Positions 53,125 through 63,836 of a stretch of 64,000 bases of DNA are shown here, piece by piece. A model generated the notes under the pieces. The model searched no databases, had not been told where the DNA came from, and saw only the letters and a list, made by a program, of their open reading frames with translations. The stretch comes from Psychromonas sp. MME1 (GTDB taxonomy: Bacteria > Pseudomonadota > Gammaproteobacteria > Enterobacterales > Psychromonadaceae): positions 372,001-436,000 of the forward strand of contig NZ_CP160906.1 of NCBI RefSeq assembly GCF_041080865.1. Reading direction: 5' to 3'. Numbering within the stretch: position 1 is the stretch's first letter; each line of letters begins with the position of its first letter. The position numbers and the translations under genes are program-made.

Positions 53125-55588
53125 ATGCGTGTACTTAAATTTGGCGGCACATCATTAGCAAATGCCGAACGTTTTAATCAAGTTGCAGATATTGTTATTA
53201 ATAACCATCAGCAGTCACAAATCGCCTTAGTTTTATCAGCACCAGCGGGGGTGACTAATAATTTAGTTGCCGTTGTCGATAAAACCAGTAAAGGGCTCTC
53301 TGCAGAAGCTCATTTAACAGATATTCAACGTATTTTTGCCGATTTAATTAACGGTTTAAAAAGTACTTATGCAGAGTTTGCCGATGATTTGCTAAAAACT
53401 ATTTTTGAGCAAGAGCTTTTACATTTAAGTGAATTACTTGAAGGTGTTCGTTTATTGTCTCAATGCCCTGAAAATATTGAAGCAAAAATATTAAGTAAAG
53501 GTGAGCTGTTAAGTGTTGCCTGTATGAAACAATTGTTGATAGCTAAAGGGCATCCGGTTGAGGTGATTAAGCCTCAAGAAAAATTGATGTCCTATAAAGG
53601 TGGTTATTTAGAAGCTCAAATTGATATAGATGCATCACGAGCATTGTTTGCTAAAGATGCCATTGTTCAAGGCGCTATTTATCTTATGCCTGGTTTTACG
53701 GCTGGTAATGAGCAAGGGGAAACGCTGGTGTTGGGGCGTAATGGCTCTGATTATTCAGCTGCTGTTTTAGCAGCCTGTTTAAGGGCTGAGTGTTGTGAGA
53801 TATGGACCGATGTTGATGGGGTATATAGTTGTGACCCAAGGTTAGTAAAAGATGCAAAATTATTACGCTCACTGAGTTACGCTGAGGCGATGGAGCTATC
53901 TTACTTTGGTGCAAAAGTATTGCATCCCAAAACCATTGCGCCTATTGCACAACATGCTATCCCTTGTTTAATAAAAAACACCCACAATCCTCAAGCAGAT
54001 GGGACGCTGATAGGTCAAGTACAAGGAGATGATTCGTTGCAAGTCAAAGGTATTTCAGATTTGAAAGACTTAACCATGTTAAGTATTTCAGGTCCCGGCA
54101 TGAAAGGTATTGTTGGCATGGCTGGGCGTATATTCACGACTATATCACGTGCCAGGTGTGTCAATTATTTTGATTACACAATCATCATCTGAATATAGTT
54201 TAAGTTTCTGTATTGGTGCCGCTGATACACCTAAAGCATTGCGGGTTTTAAGCGAAGAATTTGCTTTAGAATTTAAAAACAATCTATTAGAGCCTATTGA
54301 GTTGGTGGAAAATCAAGCAATTATCTCCTTGGTTGGGGATGGGATGAAAAAAGCGAATGGGGTTGCTGCTCGTTTCTTGACTGCGCTATCCGAGGCATCT
54401 ATTAATATCAGTGCTATTGCACAGGGCTCTTCGGAACGTTCAATTTCAGTGGTTATTGGTGAAGATAAAGCCAAAGATGCGGTTATCGCTTGCCATCAAT
54501 CATTTTTTGGCAGTGTGCAATATATTGATATGTTTTTAATTGGCTGCGGTGGTGTTGGTGGGGCGCTTGTCGATCAAGTTTATCGTCAACAGGATCGTTT
54601 AGCCGAGCGTAATATTCAAATCAGGGTTTGTGGTATTGCTAATAGTCGTGTGATGTTAATGAATGAACAAGGCATTGATTTAGCCAATTGGCGAGAGCTA
54701 CTAAAAAATGGCAAACAAGCGCTTTCTTTATCCAATATGCAGTCTTTGGTGCAAGAGTCACATATTATTAATCCGGTTATTGTTGATTGTACAAGTAATG
54801 ATGCCATTGCAGCCCGTTACGTTGACTTTTTAGGTGCTGGATTTCATGTGGTAACTGCTAATAAAAAAGCGAATACCAGCAGCATGGAATATTACAAACA
54901 GTTACGTTTATCTGCGCTGATGAAACGCCGTAAATTTTTATATGATACGAATGTTGGTGCAGGCTTACCCGTTATTGAAAATATGCAAAACCTCTTTAAC
55001 GCAGGTGATCAATTGATTAAGTTTAATGGTATTCTGTCTGGTTCTTTATCTTTCATTTTTGGTAAGTTAGATGAAGGACTTAGCTTTTCAGAAGTGACTA
55101 AAGAAGCGCGTAAAATGGGCTTTACCGAGCCAGATCCGCGTGATGATTTAAGTGGGATGGACGTGGCGCGTAAACTGCTTATTTTAGCGCGTGAAGCAGG
55201 CATGGAACTTTCGCTTGAGGATGTTGAAATCGAACAAGCTTTACCACCTGGTTTTGATGATAGCGGTAGCGTTGAAGAGTTCATCGAACGCCTGAGCGAT
55301 GCCGATGCTTACTTTAGTGAATTACAGAAAAAAGCCAATGAAAATGGTCAAGTATTACGATATATAGGCAGTATCGAAAACGGTAAATGCGTGTGTAGTA
55401 TCAAAGCAGTGGGGGCCGATGATCCTCTTAATAAAGTGAAAGATGGTGAGAATGCACTCGCCTTTTACAGTCAATATTATCAACCAATTCCTTTGGTTTT
55501 ACGTGGTTATGGTGCCGGTACGGAAGTAACCGCTGCGGGTGTATTTGCCGACGTATTACGTACACTGAATTGGAAACAGGAGTTTTAA
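53125..55588 (+). pseudogene. thrA: bifunctional aspartokinase I / homoserine dehydrogenase I, one frameshift
   Basis: Start ATG 53125 ([20 protein letters not shown]). The kinase ([22 protein letters not shown]), the ACT domains and homoserine dehydrogenase ([46 protein letters not shown]) are all present, about 820 residues. The frame breaks near 54155: the upstream frame ends soon after [11 protein letters not shown], the downstream frame resumes with [14 protein letters not shown]. One extra base in GTGTG explains this. Loss would cause threonine auxotrophy, so an assembly error is plausible. Confidence 0.93.
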
Positions 55589-55591
55589 TTT

Positions 55592-56548
55592 ATGAGTGTC
55601 GTAGCATACGCACCAGCCTCGACAGCCAATGTTAGCGTTGGTTTTGATGTATTGGGGGGCGCCTTAGCACCTATAAGTGGTGAATTATTCGGTGACAGGG
55701 TAAAAGTATCAAAGGGTGATTTTGGTTTTTCTTTGGAGTGTGTTGGCCGTTATGCAGATAAGCTGCCTAAAGACGCTGACAGTAATATTGTTTATCAATG
55801 TTATTTAAACTACCAGGCAGCATTAAAAAAAATAAATAAAGAGATATTGCCTGTCAAAATGATTTTGGAAAAGAACTTGCCCGTTGGTAGTGGTTTAGGG
55901 TCAAGTTCAAGCTCAATTGTCGCCGCATTAGAAGCGCTTAATGCATGGCATGACCACCTGCTTGATGAAAATACAATGTTGACATTAATGGGGGAAATGG
56001 AAGGGCAGATCAGCGGCAGTATTCACTATGATAATGTCGCCCCCTGCTATTTAGGTGGTATGCAGTTAATGATTAATGAAGGTGGAATAATCAGTCAAAT
56101 GATCCCTTCATTTAAAGAGTGGTATTGGGTCGTTGCTTATCCGGGGATCTCTATTTCGACATCTGCTGCACGTAATATCTTACCTGCACAATACCGTTTA
56201 AGCGAAACATTAACTTATGGGCGTCGCTTAGCTGCATTTGTACATGCTTGTTACAGCGACCAAGCAGATTTAGCGGCTAAGATGCTTAAGGATGTAATTG
56301 CTGAACCGTATCGTTCACAATTGATTCCTGGCTTTAAAGAGGCCAGAGTTTTTGCTGAGCAAAGTGGTGCATTGGCGATGGGGATTTCAGGGTCTGGGCC
56401 GACGGTTTTTGCCGTCATGACTGACCTTCAGCAAGCACAATTATTACAACAATGGTTAACGGAAAATTTTCTTCAAAATGATGAAGGATTTTGTCATATA
56501 TGTCGTCTTGATGAAAAAGGCGCACGCGTGTTAGGAACAGAACTATGA
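55592..56548 (+). CDS. thrB: homoserine kinase
   Basis: A 318-residue GHMP kinase. The ATP loop [20 protein letters not shown] lies near residues 93-112, and N-terminal [19 protein letters not shown] and C-terminal [12 protein letters not shown] are typical. It phosphorylates homoserine in threonine synthesis. AGGAG precedes the start, 3 bases after thrA. It overlaps thrC by 4 bases (ATGA). Confidence 0.97.
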   Translation: MSVVAYAPASTANVSVGFDVLGGALAPISGELFGDRVKVSKGDFGFSLECVGRYADKLPKDADSNIVYQCYLNYQAALKKINKEILPVKMILEKNLPVGSGLGSSSSSIVAALEALNAWHDHLLDENTMLTLMGEMEGQISGSIHYDNVAPCYLGGMQLMINEGGIISQMIPSFKEWYWVVAYPGISISTSAARNILPAQYRLSETLTYGRRLAAFVHACYSDQADLAAKMLKDVIAEPYRSQLIPGFKEARVFAEQSGALAMGISGSGPTVFAVMTDLQQAQLLQQWLTENFLQNDEGFCHICRLDEKGARVLGTEL

Positions 56549-57822
56549 ATTTATACAATATTAAAGATAACAGTGAACAAGTTGATTTTCAGCAAGCCGT
56601 TAAGCAAGGCTTAGGGCGTGGTCAAGGTCTATTTTTTCCTGAAAAAATTATTCCACTTGATAATATTGACGCATTATTGGAAATGAATTTAGTTGATCGC
56701 TCTAGTGCAATTTTATCGCATTTAATCGGTGATGAATTAAGCGCAGATGTTGTGCATAGTATTGTTGAAAAAGCCTTCACATTTCCAGCACCCGTAAAAA
56801 GTGTAACAGAAAATATTAATGCCTTAGAGCTTTTCCATGGACCAACATTAGCCTTTAAAGATTTCGGCGGACGTTTCATGGCGCAATGCTTAGGGCAATT
56901 TAAAGGTGATAATAAAATCACTATTTTAACAGCGACTTCCGGCGATACCGGGGCGGCAGTTGCTCATGCCTTTTATGGTATGGAAAATATTAATGTCGTC
57001 ATTTTATATCCAAAGGGTAAGATCAGCCCATTGCAAGAGAAATTATTTTGTACATTAGGTGGCAATATTACAACGGTCGCTATCGAAGGTGATTTTGATG
57101 ATTGTCAAGCAATGGTGAAACAAGCGTTTGATGATCAAGAACTTAAAGAAGCAATTGGACTTAACTCTGCAAATTCTATTAATATCAGTCGTTTAGTCGC
57201 TCAAATTTGTTATTATTTTGAAGCCTTCGCGCAACTTTCAGTGGAGCAGCGTAAAGAATTAGTCGTTTCTGTGCCAAGTGGTAATTTTGGTGATTTAACC
57301 GCTGGATTATTAGCTAAAGCATTAGGCTTACCTATTAAACGCTTTATTGCTGCAACAAATGAAAATGATACTGTGCCACGTTATCTTGCCCAAGGTAACT
57401 GGGAGCCTAAAAAAACAGTGGTAACATTATCGAATGCGATGGACGTTAGTGCGCCAAATAACTGGCCACGTATTGAAGAATTATTTAAAGTAAAAAACTG
57501 GTCTTTAGCGGAGCTAGGCTATGGCAAAGTGAGCGACGCCCAGACTAAAACAACGCTATTAGAATTAGATCAATTAGGCTATTTATGTGAGCCTCATGGT
57601 GCGATTGCATACCATGAATTAAGCAAACAGTTAAATGATGGAGAAACTGGTCTATTCTTATGCACAGCGCATCCGGCTAAATTTAAAGAGAGTGTTGAAG
57701 ATATTTTAGGGCATGAAATATTTATTCCTGAAGAACTCGCTTCTCGTGCAGATTTAGCTTTATTGTCAAAGGAGTTTAATGCTGATTTTGCAAAAGTTCG
57801 CGCATTATTAATGGCTTTATAA
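56545..57822 (+). CDS. thrC: threonine synthase
   Basis: A 425-residue PLP enzyme. The PLP lysine is in [20 protein letters not shown] (near residue 106) and phosphate-binding residues in [17 protein letters not shown]. It converts O-phosphohomoserine to threonine. Last gene of thrABC; a terminator follows. Intact. Confidence 0.97.
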   Translation: MNLYNIKDNSEQVDFQQAVKQGLGRGQGLFFPEKIIPLDNIDALLEMNLVDRSSAILSHLIGDELSADVVHSIVEKAFTFPAPVKSVTENINALELFHGPTLAFKDFGGRFMAQCLGQFKGDNKITILTATSGDTGAAVAHAFYGMENINVVILYPKGKISPLQEKLFCTLGGNITTVAIEGDFDDCQAMVKQAFDDQELKEAIGLNSANSINISRLVAQICYYFEAFAQLSVEQRKELVVSVPSGNFGDLTAGLLAKALGLPIKRFIAATNENDTVPRYLAQGNWEPKKTVVTLSNAMDVSAPNNWPRIEELFKVKNWSLAELGYGKVSDAQTKTTLLELDQLGYLCEPHGAIAYHELSKQLNDGETGLFLCTAHPAKFKESVEDILGHEIFIPEELASRADLALLSKEFNADFAKVRALLMAL

Positions 57823-57854
57823 TTGCTTGTGCTTTAATGATATCTGCAAATAAT

Positions 57855-57879
57855 AAAGAGCGTGTGACACGCTCTTTTT
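57855..57879 (+). terminator. terminator of the thrABC operon
   Basis: AAAGAGCGTG, loop TGA, CACGCTCTTTTT: a 9-bp stem with T-tract 33 bases after thrC and 15 before tesB. Confidence 0.92.
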
Positions 57880-57893
57880 AAGGGAAGCTTAGG

Positions 57894-58763
57894 ATGGGGA
57901 AAGTATTAAAGGATCTTTTAGATCAGCTTAGTTTAGAAAAATTAGAAGAAAATCTATTTCGTGGAAAGAGCCAAGATCTGGGTTTAGGGGTTGTTTTTGG
58001 TGGGCAAGTGATGGGACAGGCGCTTTCTGCTGCCAAAGAGACGGTACTTCCAGAACAGCACATTCACTCCTTCCATTCGTATTTTCTGCGCCTTGGTAAT
58101 GTCAATCAGCCTATTGTTTATGATGTAGAGCGTATTCGTGATGGTAATACGTTATCAGCAAGACGTATCAAAGCGATTCAAAACGGTCAGGCTATTTTTT
58201 ATATGACCGCATCCTTTAAAGCCGTAGAAGCCGGTTTTGAACATCAAAATAGCATGCCCGATGCACCGCCACCTGAAGATCTTATTTCTGAACAAGAGAT
58301 GGCATTGATCCATTGTGATATGTTACCGGAATCTATTCGCGATAAACTTGTTTGTGAAAAACCTATTGAGATGCGACCCGTTCTTTTTATTAATCCAGTG
58401 GAGCCCGAAATAGAAGCACCTAAGCGATTAATTTGGATGAAGGCAAATGGTAAAATGCCGAGTGATTTACGTGTACACCGTTATTTACTTGCCTATGCTT
58501 CCGATTTTAATTTTTTGCCAACAGCGCTACTACCACACGGTGTCTCTTTTATATCAGAGGGAATGCAAGTTGTTACCATTGACCACTCAATGTGGTTCCA
58601 TAATGACTTTCATCTTGATGATTGGTTATTATATGAAATCGAAAGTACGGTTGCAGCCGATGGCCGAGGCTTAGTGAGTGGACGTTTCTTTACTCGTGAA
58701 GGTAAGTTGGTTGCCAGTTCGATTCAAGAGGGATTAATTCGCCAACGACGTAAAAAATCATAG
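57894..58763 (+). CDS. tesB: acyl-CoA thioesterase II
   Basis: A 289-residue double hot-dog protein. Typical TesB segments: FRGKSQDLGLGVVFGGQVMG near the N-terminus, HSFHSYFLRLGNVNQPIVYD, and DHSMWFHNDFHLDDWLLYEI near residue 225, followed by GRGLVSGRFFTREGKLVAS. It cleaves medium- and long-chain acyl-CoA. It follows the thr terminator and has its own terminator. Confidence 0.95.
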   Translation: MGKVLKDLLDQLSLEKLEENLFRGKSQDLGLGVVFGGQVMGQALSAAKETVLPEQHIHSFHSYFLRLGNVNQPIVYDVERIRDGNTLSARRIKAIQNGQAIFYMTASFKAVEAGFEHQNSMPDAPPPEDLISEQEMALIHCDMLPESIRDKLVCEKPIEMRPVLFINPVEPEIEAPKRLIWMKANGKMPSDLRVHRYLLAYASDFNFLPTALLPHGVSFISEGMQVVTIDHSMWFHNDFHLDDWLLYEIESTVAADGRGLVSGRFFTREGKLVASSIQEGLIRQRRKKS

Positions 58764-58767
58764 CAAT

Positions 58768-58796
58768 AAAAAAGGGAAGCAATAGCTTCCCTTTTT
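58768..58796. terminator. bidirectional terminator between tesB and grcA
   Basis: AAAAAGGGAAGC, loop AATA, GCTTCCCTTTTT: a stem with A-run and T-run so that it serves both convergent genes. Confidence 0.92.
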
Positions 58797-58811
58797 ATTA
58801 TCTAGCCTCTC

Positions 58812-59192
58812 TTATAGAGATTCTGTAAATGTACGTGTTAATACATCTTGTTGTTGCTCAGGTGTTAAAGAGTTAAAGCGAACAGCATAACCTGAAACAC
58901 GAATAGTCAATTGTGGGTAGTTTTCAGGGTGTTTAATCGCATCTTCTAATGTTTCACGACGTAATACATTTACATTTAAATGTTGACCGCCTTCCTGTGC
59001 TGCTGGAGCTTGAACAGCAACTTCTTTGTATTGAATGTCGCCTAACTCTGCAAGTGAAACAACTTGATCTTCAGCATATGCATTATCTTTTACACATAAA
59101 CAACGTGCTTGTGCATTTGCTTCATCTAATAGCCAGAATGAGTTAAGTAGAGATTTGTTTTCAGATTGAGTAATTTGGATACCAAAAGCCAT
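58812..59192 (-). CDS. grcA: autonomous glycyl radical cofactor GrcA (YfiD)
   Basis: Start ATG 59190-59192 ([20 protein letters not shown]) with GGAG upstream; 126 residues. The C-terminal glycyl radical motif RVSGYAVRF is near residue 102. GrcA replaces the damaged C-terminus of pyruvate formate-lyase after oxygen exposure. The region upstream has two perfect FNR boxes, consistent with anaerobic induction. Next to ung, as in E. coli. Confidence 0.96.
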   Translation of the reverse strand: MAFGIQITQSENKSLLNSFWLLDEANAQARCLCVKDNAYAEDQVVSLAELGDIQYKEVAVQAPAAQEGGQHLNVNVLRRETLEDAIKHPENYPQLTIRVSGYAVRFNSLTPEQQQDVLTRTFTESL

Positions 59193-59314
59193 GTTAAGCT
59201 CCTTATTCATATGTTTAATAAAAATAATTAGTAATAAAATTACAACTTAGTAAATTTATTACTATATTTGCGTGGTTCTTAATAATTCTGAATTTATTAT
59301 ATGGGTAACTTTGC

Positions 59315-59328
59315 TTGATGTAAATCAA
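59315..59328. promoter_or_regulatory. FNR box 1 upstream of grcA
   Basis: TTGATGTAAATCAA: a perfect match to TTGAT-N4-ATCAA, about 125 bases before the grcA start codon. Confidence 0.85.
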
Positions 59329-59365
59329 TAATCACGTATTTTTAATGCGGTTTATTAAAATAAAA

Positions 59366-59379
59366 TTGATAAAAATCAA
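59366..59379. promoter_or_regulatory. FNR box 2 upstream of grcA
   Basis: TTGATAAAAATCAA: a second perfect FNR consensus, centred 51 bases from the first. The paired spacing suggests two FNR dimers, with ArcA sites (GATCAATTTAATAAA-type) possible further upstream. The rest of 59200-59910 contains no gene apart from the repeat at 59815. Confidence 0.85.
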
Positions 59380-59814
59380 TAAACCCATACAGTACAATTA
59401 GTTATCGGTTATTTAATTGTTTTAGATCAATTTAATAAATAACGGTTTTATACAACGTCATTGTTAAGTAATTGTTAGTAATTAACTTTTATTTAACAAT
59501 TGCTTATCTGTTTATCAAGGTAAGAAATTAAAATTAAAATGGTAATGGAGGAAAATAGGATAAATGGTCTTTATCTGCTTCTTTTATTGCTAGAAAATTT
59601 CACCTTTGCTGTAAGGCGTTCTTTTTTCTTTTACTATTCTTTTTCTGAGCATTATTCCAAGTTGTAATTTTAAAACGTTTTTTAAATAACCTCAGCTTGG
59701 AATAATGTAAGCGCAAAAATTTTTAATATCATAAAGTTAATGCTTCATCGCGGAGCATGCCGCTCTCTATTATTTTAAGCAACCAGGTTGAGTAGAAAGT
59801 AATGCGGATTGGTA

Positions 59815-59876
59815 TGACCTCAATATTTTTTATCCGTCGCTAGCTCGGATACCAGAGCAAGACGTAACATGAGGTA
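59815..59876. repeat. TGACCTCA...TGAGGTA element, copy A
   Basis: A 62-base stretch starting TGACCTCA and ending TGAGGTA, between grcA and ung. It is nested inside GATTGGTAT (59808) and ATACCAATC (59901), another inverted pair. The interior differs from copy B. Confidence 0.5.
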
Positions 59877-59913
59877 ATTGTTATTCACTTTTAGAGTGTG
59901 ATACCAATCTCTA

Positions 59914-60647
59914 TTACTCTATTTGCCATTTTATTGGGGGCTGATTTTGCATTTTTAAAAAATCATTGGCTTTTAAGAAGCACTTTGAGCCTAGAAATGC
60001 ATCAAAATCTAGTCCTGATTTTCTTGCTCCTAGGGGGCTGGGATGTGAGGTTTTAATGACATAGTGGTGTGTATTTTCTGCGCGTGCGGTAATTTTATGG
60101 GCGTGCTTACCCCATGACAGGAATACTAAAGGCTTTTGTCTTTGAATTAATGCGTTAACGATCTCCTCGGTAAATTTATTCCACCCTGTTTTTGCATGAG
60201 CTGCGGGTTTGCTGTGCGCTACGGTTAAGGATGAATTAAGTAACAGCACTTGAGATGTCCAAGCGGTTAAATTGCCGTGTGTTGGTCGCGTAAAATGGCT
60301 AAAACTATTTTCAAGCTCCTTATGTATATTTGTTAATGAAGGAGGGATTTAACCCCTTCGGGGACAGAAAAGGCGAGTCCCATTGCTTGATTGACGGTAT
60401 GGCCGTTCATATCAACGGTTTGGTGATAGGGGTCTTGCCCTATTATTACCGCTGAAATATCTTCGTAAGTGGAATGTTTAAATGCATTAAATATCATATT
60501 GCTGCTAGGCAAAATAAGGTTATCCGCCGTAATATCCCTAACATTTTTTTCAATATTATCTAATAGAGCCGTCATGCAAGGTAAGCTCTTTTGCCATCCT
60601 TTAATGCTATTAAATTCTTGACTGAATGTGTTCACAATGATCACCAA
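59914..60647 (-). pseudogene. ung: uracil-DNA glycosylase, one frameshift
   Basis: The N-terminal part (60647 to about 60343) has the catalytic GQDPYH motif, followed by an unusual insertion (QTVDMNGHTVN) and AMGLAFSVPEGVKS. The C-terminal part (from there to 59914) has LLLNSSLTVAHSKPAAH and the DNA-binding loop HPSPLGARKSG. One base is missing in the GGGA at 60344-60347; restoring it gives VKSPPSLTNIHKELE. Together about 237 residues, the normal Ung length. It removes uracil from DNA. Error versus true inactivation is undecided. Confidence 0.88.
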
Positions 60648-61123
60648 ATTTGATTAATGTTGCTATATTTAAAATGCAAAGCTAGCAAGCGTTCCAACGG
60701 GGGGCCTGCTCGAAAAGCAGTCCTAGCTTGCCACATTCTAAAAGTGAAGAACAATGACCTCACGTTGGGGCTGCTCTGCTATTTGAGCTCGTGGCTGACA
60801 AAACATTGTGAGGTAACTCGAGTATAAATGATACGAGAAAATGTTGCCGTGGGCTAATTGTTTCATAGCAATCAGCATAAGTATCTGATCTATCTTATCG
60901 ATTAAAAAAATAGATAACAGCGTTGCATTAAATTGTAATAGACAGATATTACTTAATCATACTCTTGCTCTCCATCATTTTTCCTCAACATGCTATGACT
61001 ATAATATTATGCGAATTGGTATTACGCTGTTATAAAATAATGCGTAATGTGATTTACTTCTGCGGATTATTTCTAATGAATGGTTATACTCTTGGTTATA
61101 TATCACTTGATGAGTCATCTATT
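60648..61123. other. non-coding region between ung and the hemerythrin-like gene
   Basis: No gene seen. It contains a G-run hairpin region (GCAAGC...GCTTGCC around 60685-60732) and the TGACCTCA...TGAGGTA element copy B at 60755-60815. An upstream extension of the hemerythrin frame to 60965 is unlikely to be translated, because the family starts at MLKIIHNDHV. Confidence 0.55.
60755..60815. repeat. TGACCTCA...TGAGGTA element, copy B
   Basis: A 61-base stretch with the same ends as copy A (TGACCTCA, TGAGGTA) but a different interior, on the other side of ung. The similar length and ends suggest two members of a small mobile or regulatory repeat family. Confidence 0.5.
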
Positions 61124-61663
61124 ATGCTAAAAATTATCCATAATGATCATGTTAATATGAGTCTGCTTTTAAAGTTATTACGCAAAAATATACGTTTGTT
61201 AGAGGCTGATGAAAAGGTCGATTATCGCCTGATTAAAGCCATTATCACCTATTTACGCCAATATGCGGATCAATACCATCATCCAATGGAAGATCTTATT
61301 TACGATTACTATATTAAGTACCGAGACGTACCAGACGAGATCATTAATCGCTTATCGCAAGAGCACCAAACCATAAAAAAAGTGACAATAGAGTTTGATG
61401 AGCTATTAGATATTATTTTACTTGATGCAATCGTCCCTAAGGATCTTTTTATTGTTAAACTGCAGGAGTTTGTGGATCTGCAATCCTCTCATTTAAACTA
61501 TGAAGAGAAAGAAATATTACCGCTTATTGAAAAGAGTTTAACTGCCGATGATTGGAAAAATTTAGAGCAGCAGTGGCAGCATAAAGATTACATGGATCCT
61601 CTCTTTGGCAGCAATGTTACAACGCAATATAGCGCGCTTGCTAAACATATCAAAGAAGAATAA
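61124..61663 (+). CDS. hemerythrin-like HHE-domain protein
   Basis: Start ATG 61124 (MLKIIHNDHVNMSLLLKLLR); 179 residues. Iron-ligand pattern: HNDH near residue 6, YHHPMED near 53, SQEH near 80, and HLNYEEKE near 130, typical of HHE hemerythrin domains. Such proteins sense or detoxify oxygen or nitric oxide. Longer upstream reading frames lack support. Independent transcription unit. Confidence 0.85.
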   Translation: MLKIIHNDHVNMSLLLKLLRKNIRLLEADEKVDYRLIKAIITYLRQYADQYHHPMEDLIYDYYIKYRDVPDEIINRLSQEHQTIKKVTIEFDELLDIILLDAIVPKDLFIVKLQEFVDLQSSHLNYEEKEILPLIEKSLTADDWKNLEQQWQHKDYMDPLFGSNVTTQYSALAKHIKEE

Positions 61664-61707
61664 TGTGGTGAGATAAGTCTCGTTTTAAGATAAATGAGGC
61701 TTATCTA

Positions 61708-62145
61708 TTATTGGTAATAACCTTCCATCCAGCTTTCTAAAATTAATGCGGCAGAGACACTGTCTATTTTACCTTTTTCTAATGCTTTATAACCACCGTG
61801 AGAAAAGATAAATTCCTTAGCACTAGCCGTGGTAAGCCGTTCATCTTGTAGCGCAATATTTACCCCAAAACGTCCATTCAATCGGTTAGCGAATTTTTTA
61901 GCTCGTTGAGTGATAGGCTGCTCCGTGCCATCCATGTTCAAAGGGAGACCGATAATGACTAGGTCTGGTTGCCAATCACGAATGACTTTCTCAACGATAT
62001 TCCAATCGGGAATACCGTCATTTGCTTTAATTGCCGCAAGAGGCTGTGCGGTGGCTGTCACCATCTGCCCAGTGGCAACCCCGATACTTTTAGTGCCAAA
62101 ATCAAAACCTAACACGGTTTTTGGTGTTTCTTTAATTGCAGTCAT
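61708..62145 (-). CDS. ruvX: Holliday junction resolvase-like RuvX (YqgF)
   Basis: A 145-residue RNase H-fold protein: [17 protein letters not shown] with the first Asp, [20 protein letters not shown], and [13 protein letters not shown] with the Glu. The family is implicated in 16S rRNA 5' end processing. Downstream of yqgE, 24 bases apart, in a conserved order. Confidence 0.95.
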   Translation of the reverse strand: MTAIKETPKTVLGFDFGTKSIGVATGQMVTATAQPLAAIKANDGIPDWNIVEKVIRDWQPDLVIIGLPLNMDGTEQPITQRAKKFANRLNGRFGVNIALQDERLTTASAKEFIFSHGGYKALEKGKIDSVSAALILESWMEGYYQ

Positions 62146-62169
62146 ATTTATCGCTTTTTTGGCTCGCTT

Positions 62170-62787
62170 TTAGGCATGGCCAGCTGTTGTTGATAATTGT
62201 TCCGGGTTAATACCAAGTCGATGTAAAGATTCACTCCAACGATCGGCGGCGGGAGTATTAAAGATAATATCGTTTTCACTTTTTATGGTGATCCAATTAT
62301 TGTCATTAATCTCTTGTTCTAACTGGCCGGGATCCCAGCTCGCATAGCCTAAGGTAACCATATATTTTTCGGGTGCTTTATCGGTACCTAATATTGATAA
62401 AACGGCATTCGAGTTAGACATCATCAGCTGTTCATTTAACTGTGTGCTTTGTGAGTTATCTGTTAATGGCGAATGCAATACAAAACCACGCTCTAATTCT
62501 AATGGCCCACCTAGAAAAACAGGATCGAGCAGTGGTGGCTCTGGTTGATGAGAAATGGTTTCTACGTTTTTTAATAATTCTTGTAGCGTTAACTTTACCG
62601 GAAAATTAATAATAAATCCCATCGCTCCTTTTTCATCATGCTCACAAATATAGACCACTGATTTTTTAAAATAAGGATCGGTGAGTGAGGGCATTGCAAT
62701 TAAAAAATGGTTCTTTAGCGTGTCAATTATTTCCGTTTCAGTACTGCTATAGGTACTGTTAGGGTTATCATTGATGATATTTTCCAT
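62170..62787 (-). CDS. yqgE: YqgE/AlgH family protein
   Basis: Start ATG 62785-62787 (MENIINDNPNSTYSSTETEI) with GGAG upstream; 205 residues. NHFLIAMPSLTDPYFKKSVV and EHDEKGAMGFIINFP, and later GYASWDPGQLEQEINDN, are the YqgE signatures. The family function is not settled (AlgH is linked to regulation of alginate). Operon member between gshB and ruvX. Confidence 0.94.
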   Translation of the reverse strand: MENIINDNPNSTYSSTETEIIDTLKNHFLIAMPSLTDPYFKKSVVYICEHDEKGAMGFIINFPVKLTLQELLKNVETISHQPEPPLLDPVFLGGPLELERGFVLHSPLTDNSQSTQLNEQLMMSNSNAVLSILGTDKAPEKYMVTLGYASWDPGQLEQEINDNNWITIKSENDIIFNTPAADRWSESLHRLGINPEQLSTTAGHA

Positions 62788-62856
62788 GTGATACTCCCCG
62801 TTAAATTTGTGCTTGCCACACGTTAAGTATGGCAAAAATTAGGTATATTATTTTTT

Positions 62857-63810
62857 TTATTTATTATTAATGCGTTTTTCAATGGCATCCATCAACTTTC
62901 CACTGATATTGGTGCCATAGGCATTATCAATTTCTTGGATGCAGGTTGGACTGGTAACATTAATTTCAGTAACTTTATCACCGATAATATCGAGCCCGAC
63001 AAAAATTAAGCCCTTCTCTTTTAATTTTGGTCCAATCGTATTCGCGATGTGCCAATCACTTTCCGATAAAGGTTGTGCAACACCACTTCCACCCGCTGCT
63101 AAATTACCTCGTGTTTCTCCCTTAGCTGGAATACGTGCAAGCGCATAGGGCATCGGCTCCCCATCTACTATTAAGATACGTTTATCGCCATCTTTAATTT
63201 CGGGTATAAATGTTTGCGCCATGCAGTAACGCTGTTGGTGTTCGGTTAATGTCTCGATGATAACGCCTATGTTGGCATCGTTTTCTTTAATACGAAAAAT
63301 TGAAGCGCCGCCCATCCCATCGAGGGGTTTTAAAATAACATCTTTATGCTTGTTATGAAAATCTCGAATTCTTTGGCTGCTGCGTGTTACTAAAGTTGTG
63401 GGAGTAAATTCACTAAACCATGCGGTAAATAATTTTTCGTTGGCATCACGTAGACTTTGTGGTTTATTTACGATTAAACATCCTTCATCTTCTGCTCGTT
63501 CGAGTAAATAGGTGGCATAGATATATTCGGTATCAAATGGTGGATCTTTACGCATTAATACAGCATCTAAATCGGCGAGAGGATGGTCGATACTCTCTTC
63601 GAGTTGATACCAATGTTGAGGATCGCGTTGCACGGTTAATTTTTTGCTGCTGGCAAAAGTACGGCCATTCTCTAAATAGAGATCCTGCATTTCTAAGTAA
63701 TAAAGCTCCCATCCGCGCGCTTGCGCTTCCAATAACATAGCGAAACTTGAATCTTTATGGATTTTAATCTTAGAGATTGGATCCATGACGATACCAATTT
63801 TAATGGACAT
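62857..63810 (-). CDS. gshB: glutathione synthetase
   Basis: A 317-residue ATP-grasp enzyme. N-terminal MSIKIGIVMDPISKIKIHKD, the ATP-grasp loop VILKPLDGMGGASIFRI, and GLDIIGDKVTEINVTSPTCI near residue 275. It joins gamma-glutamylcysteine and glycine. The gene order rsmE-gshB-yqgE-ruvX is conserved in gammaproteobacteria. Confidence 0.98.
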   Translation of the reverse strand: MSIKIGIVMDPISKIKIHKDSSFAMLLEAQARGWELYYLEMQDLYLENGRTFASSKKLTVQRDPQHWYQLEESIDHPLADLDAVLMRKDPPFDTEYIYATYLLERAEDEGCLIVNKPQSLRDANEKLFTAWFSEFTPTTLVTRSSQRIRDFHNKHKDVILKPLDGMGGASIFRIKENDANIGVIIETLTEHQQRYCMAQTFIPEIKDGDKRILIVDGEPMPYALARIPAKGETRGNLAAGGSGVAQPLSESDWHIANTIGPKLKEKGLIFVGLDIIGDKVTEINVTSPTCIQEIDNAYGTNISGKLMDAIEKRINNK

Positions 63811-63836
63811 ATTATTTCCTTAGTCGTGGCAATAGA

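Noticed and set aside
60965-61123. N-terminal extension of the hemerythrin-like protein
   Set aside because: The family begins at MLKIIHNDHV, and the extension is not typical protein sequence.
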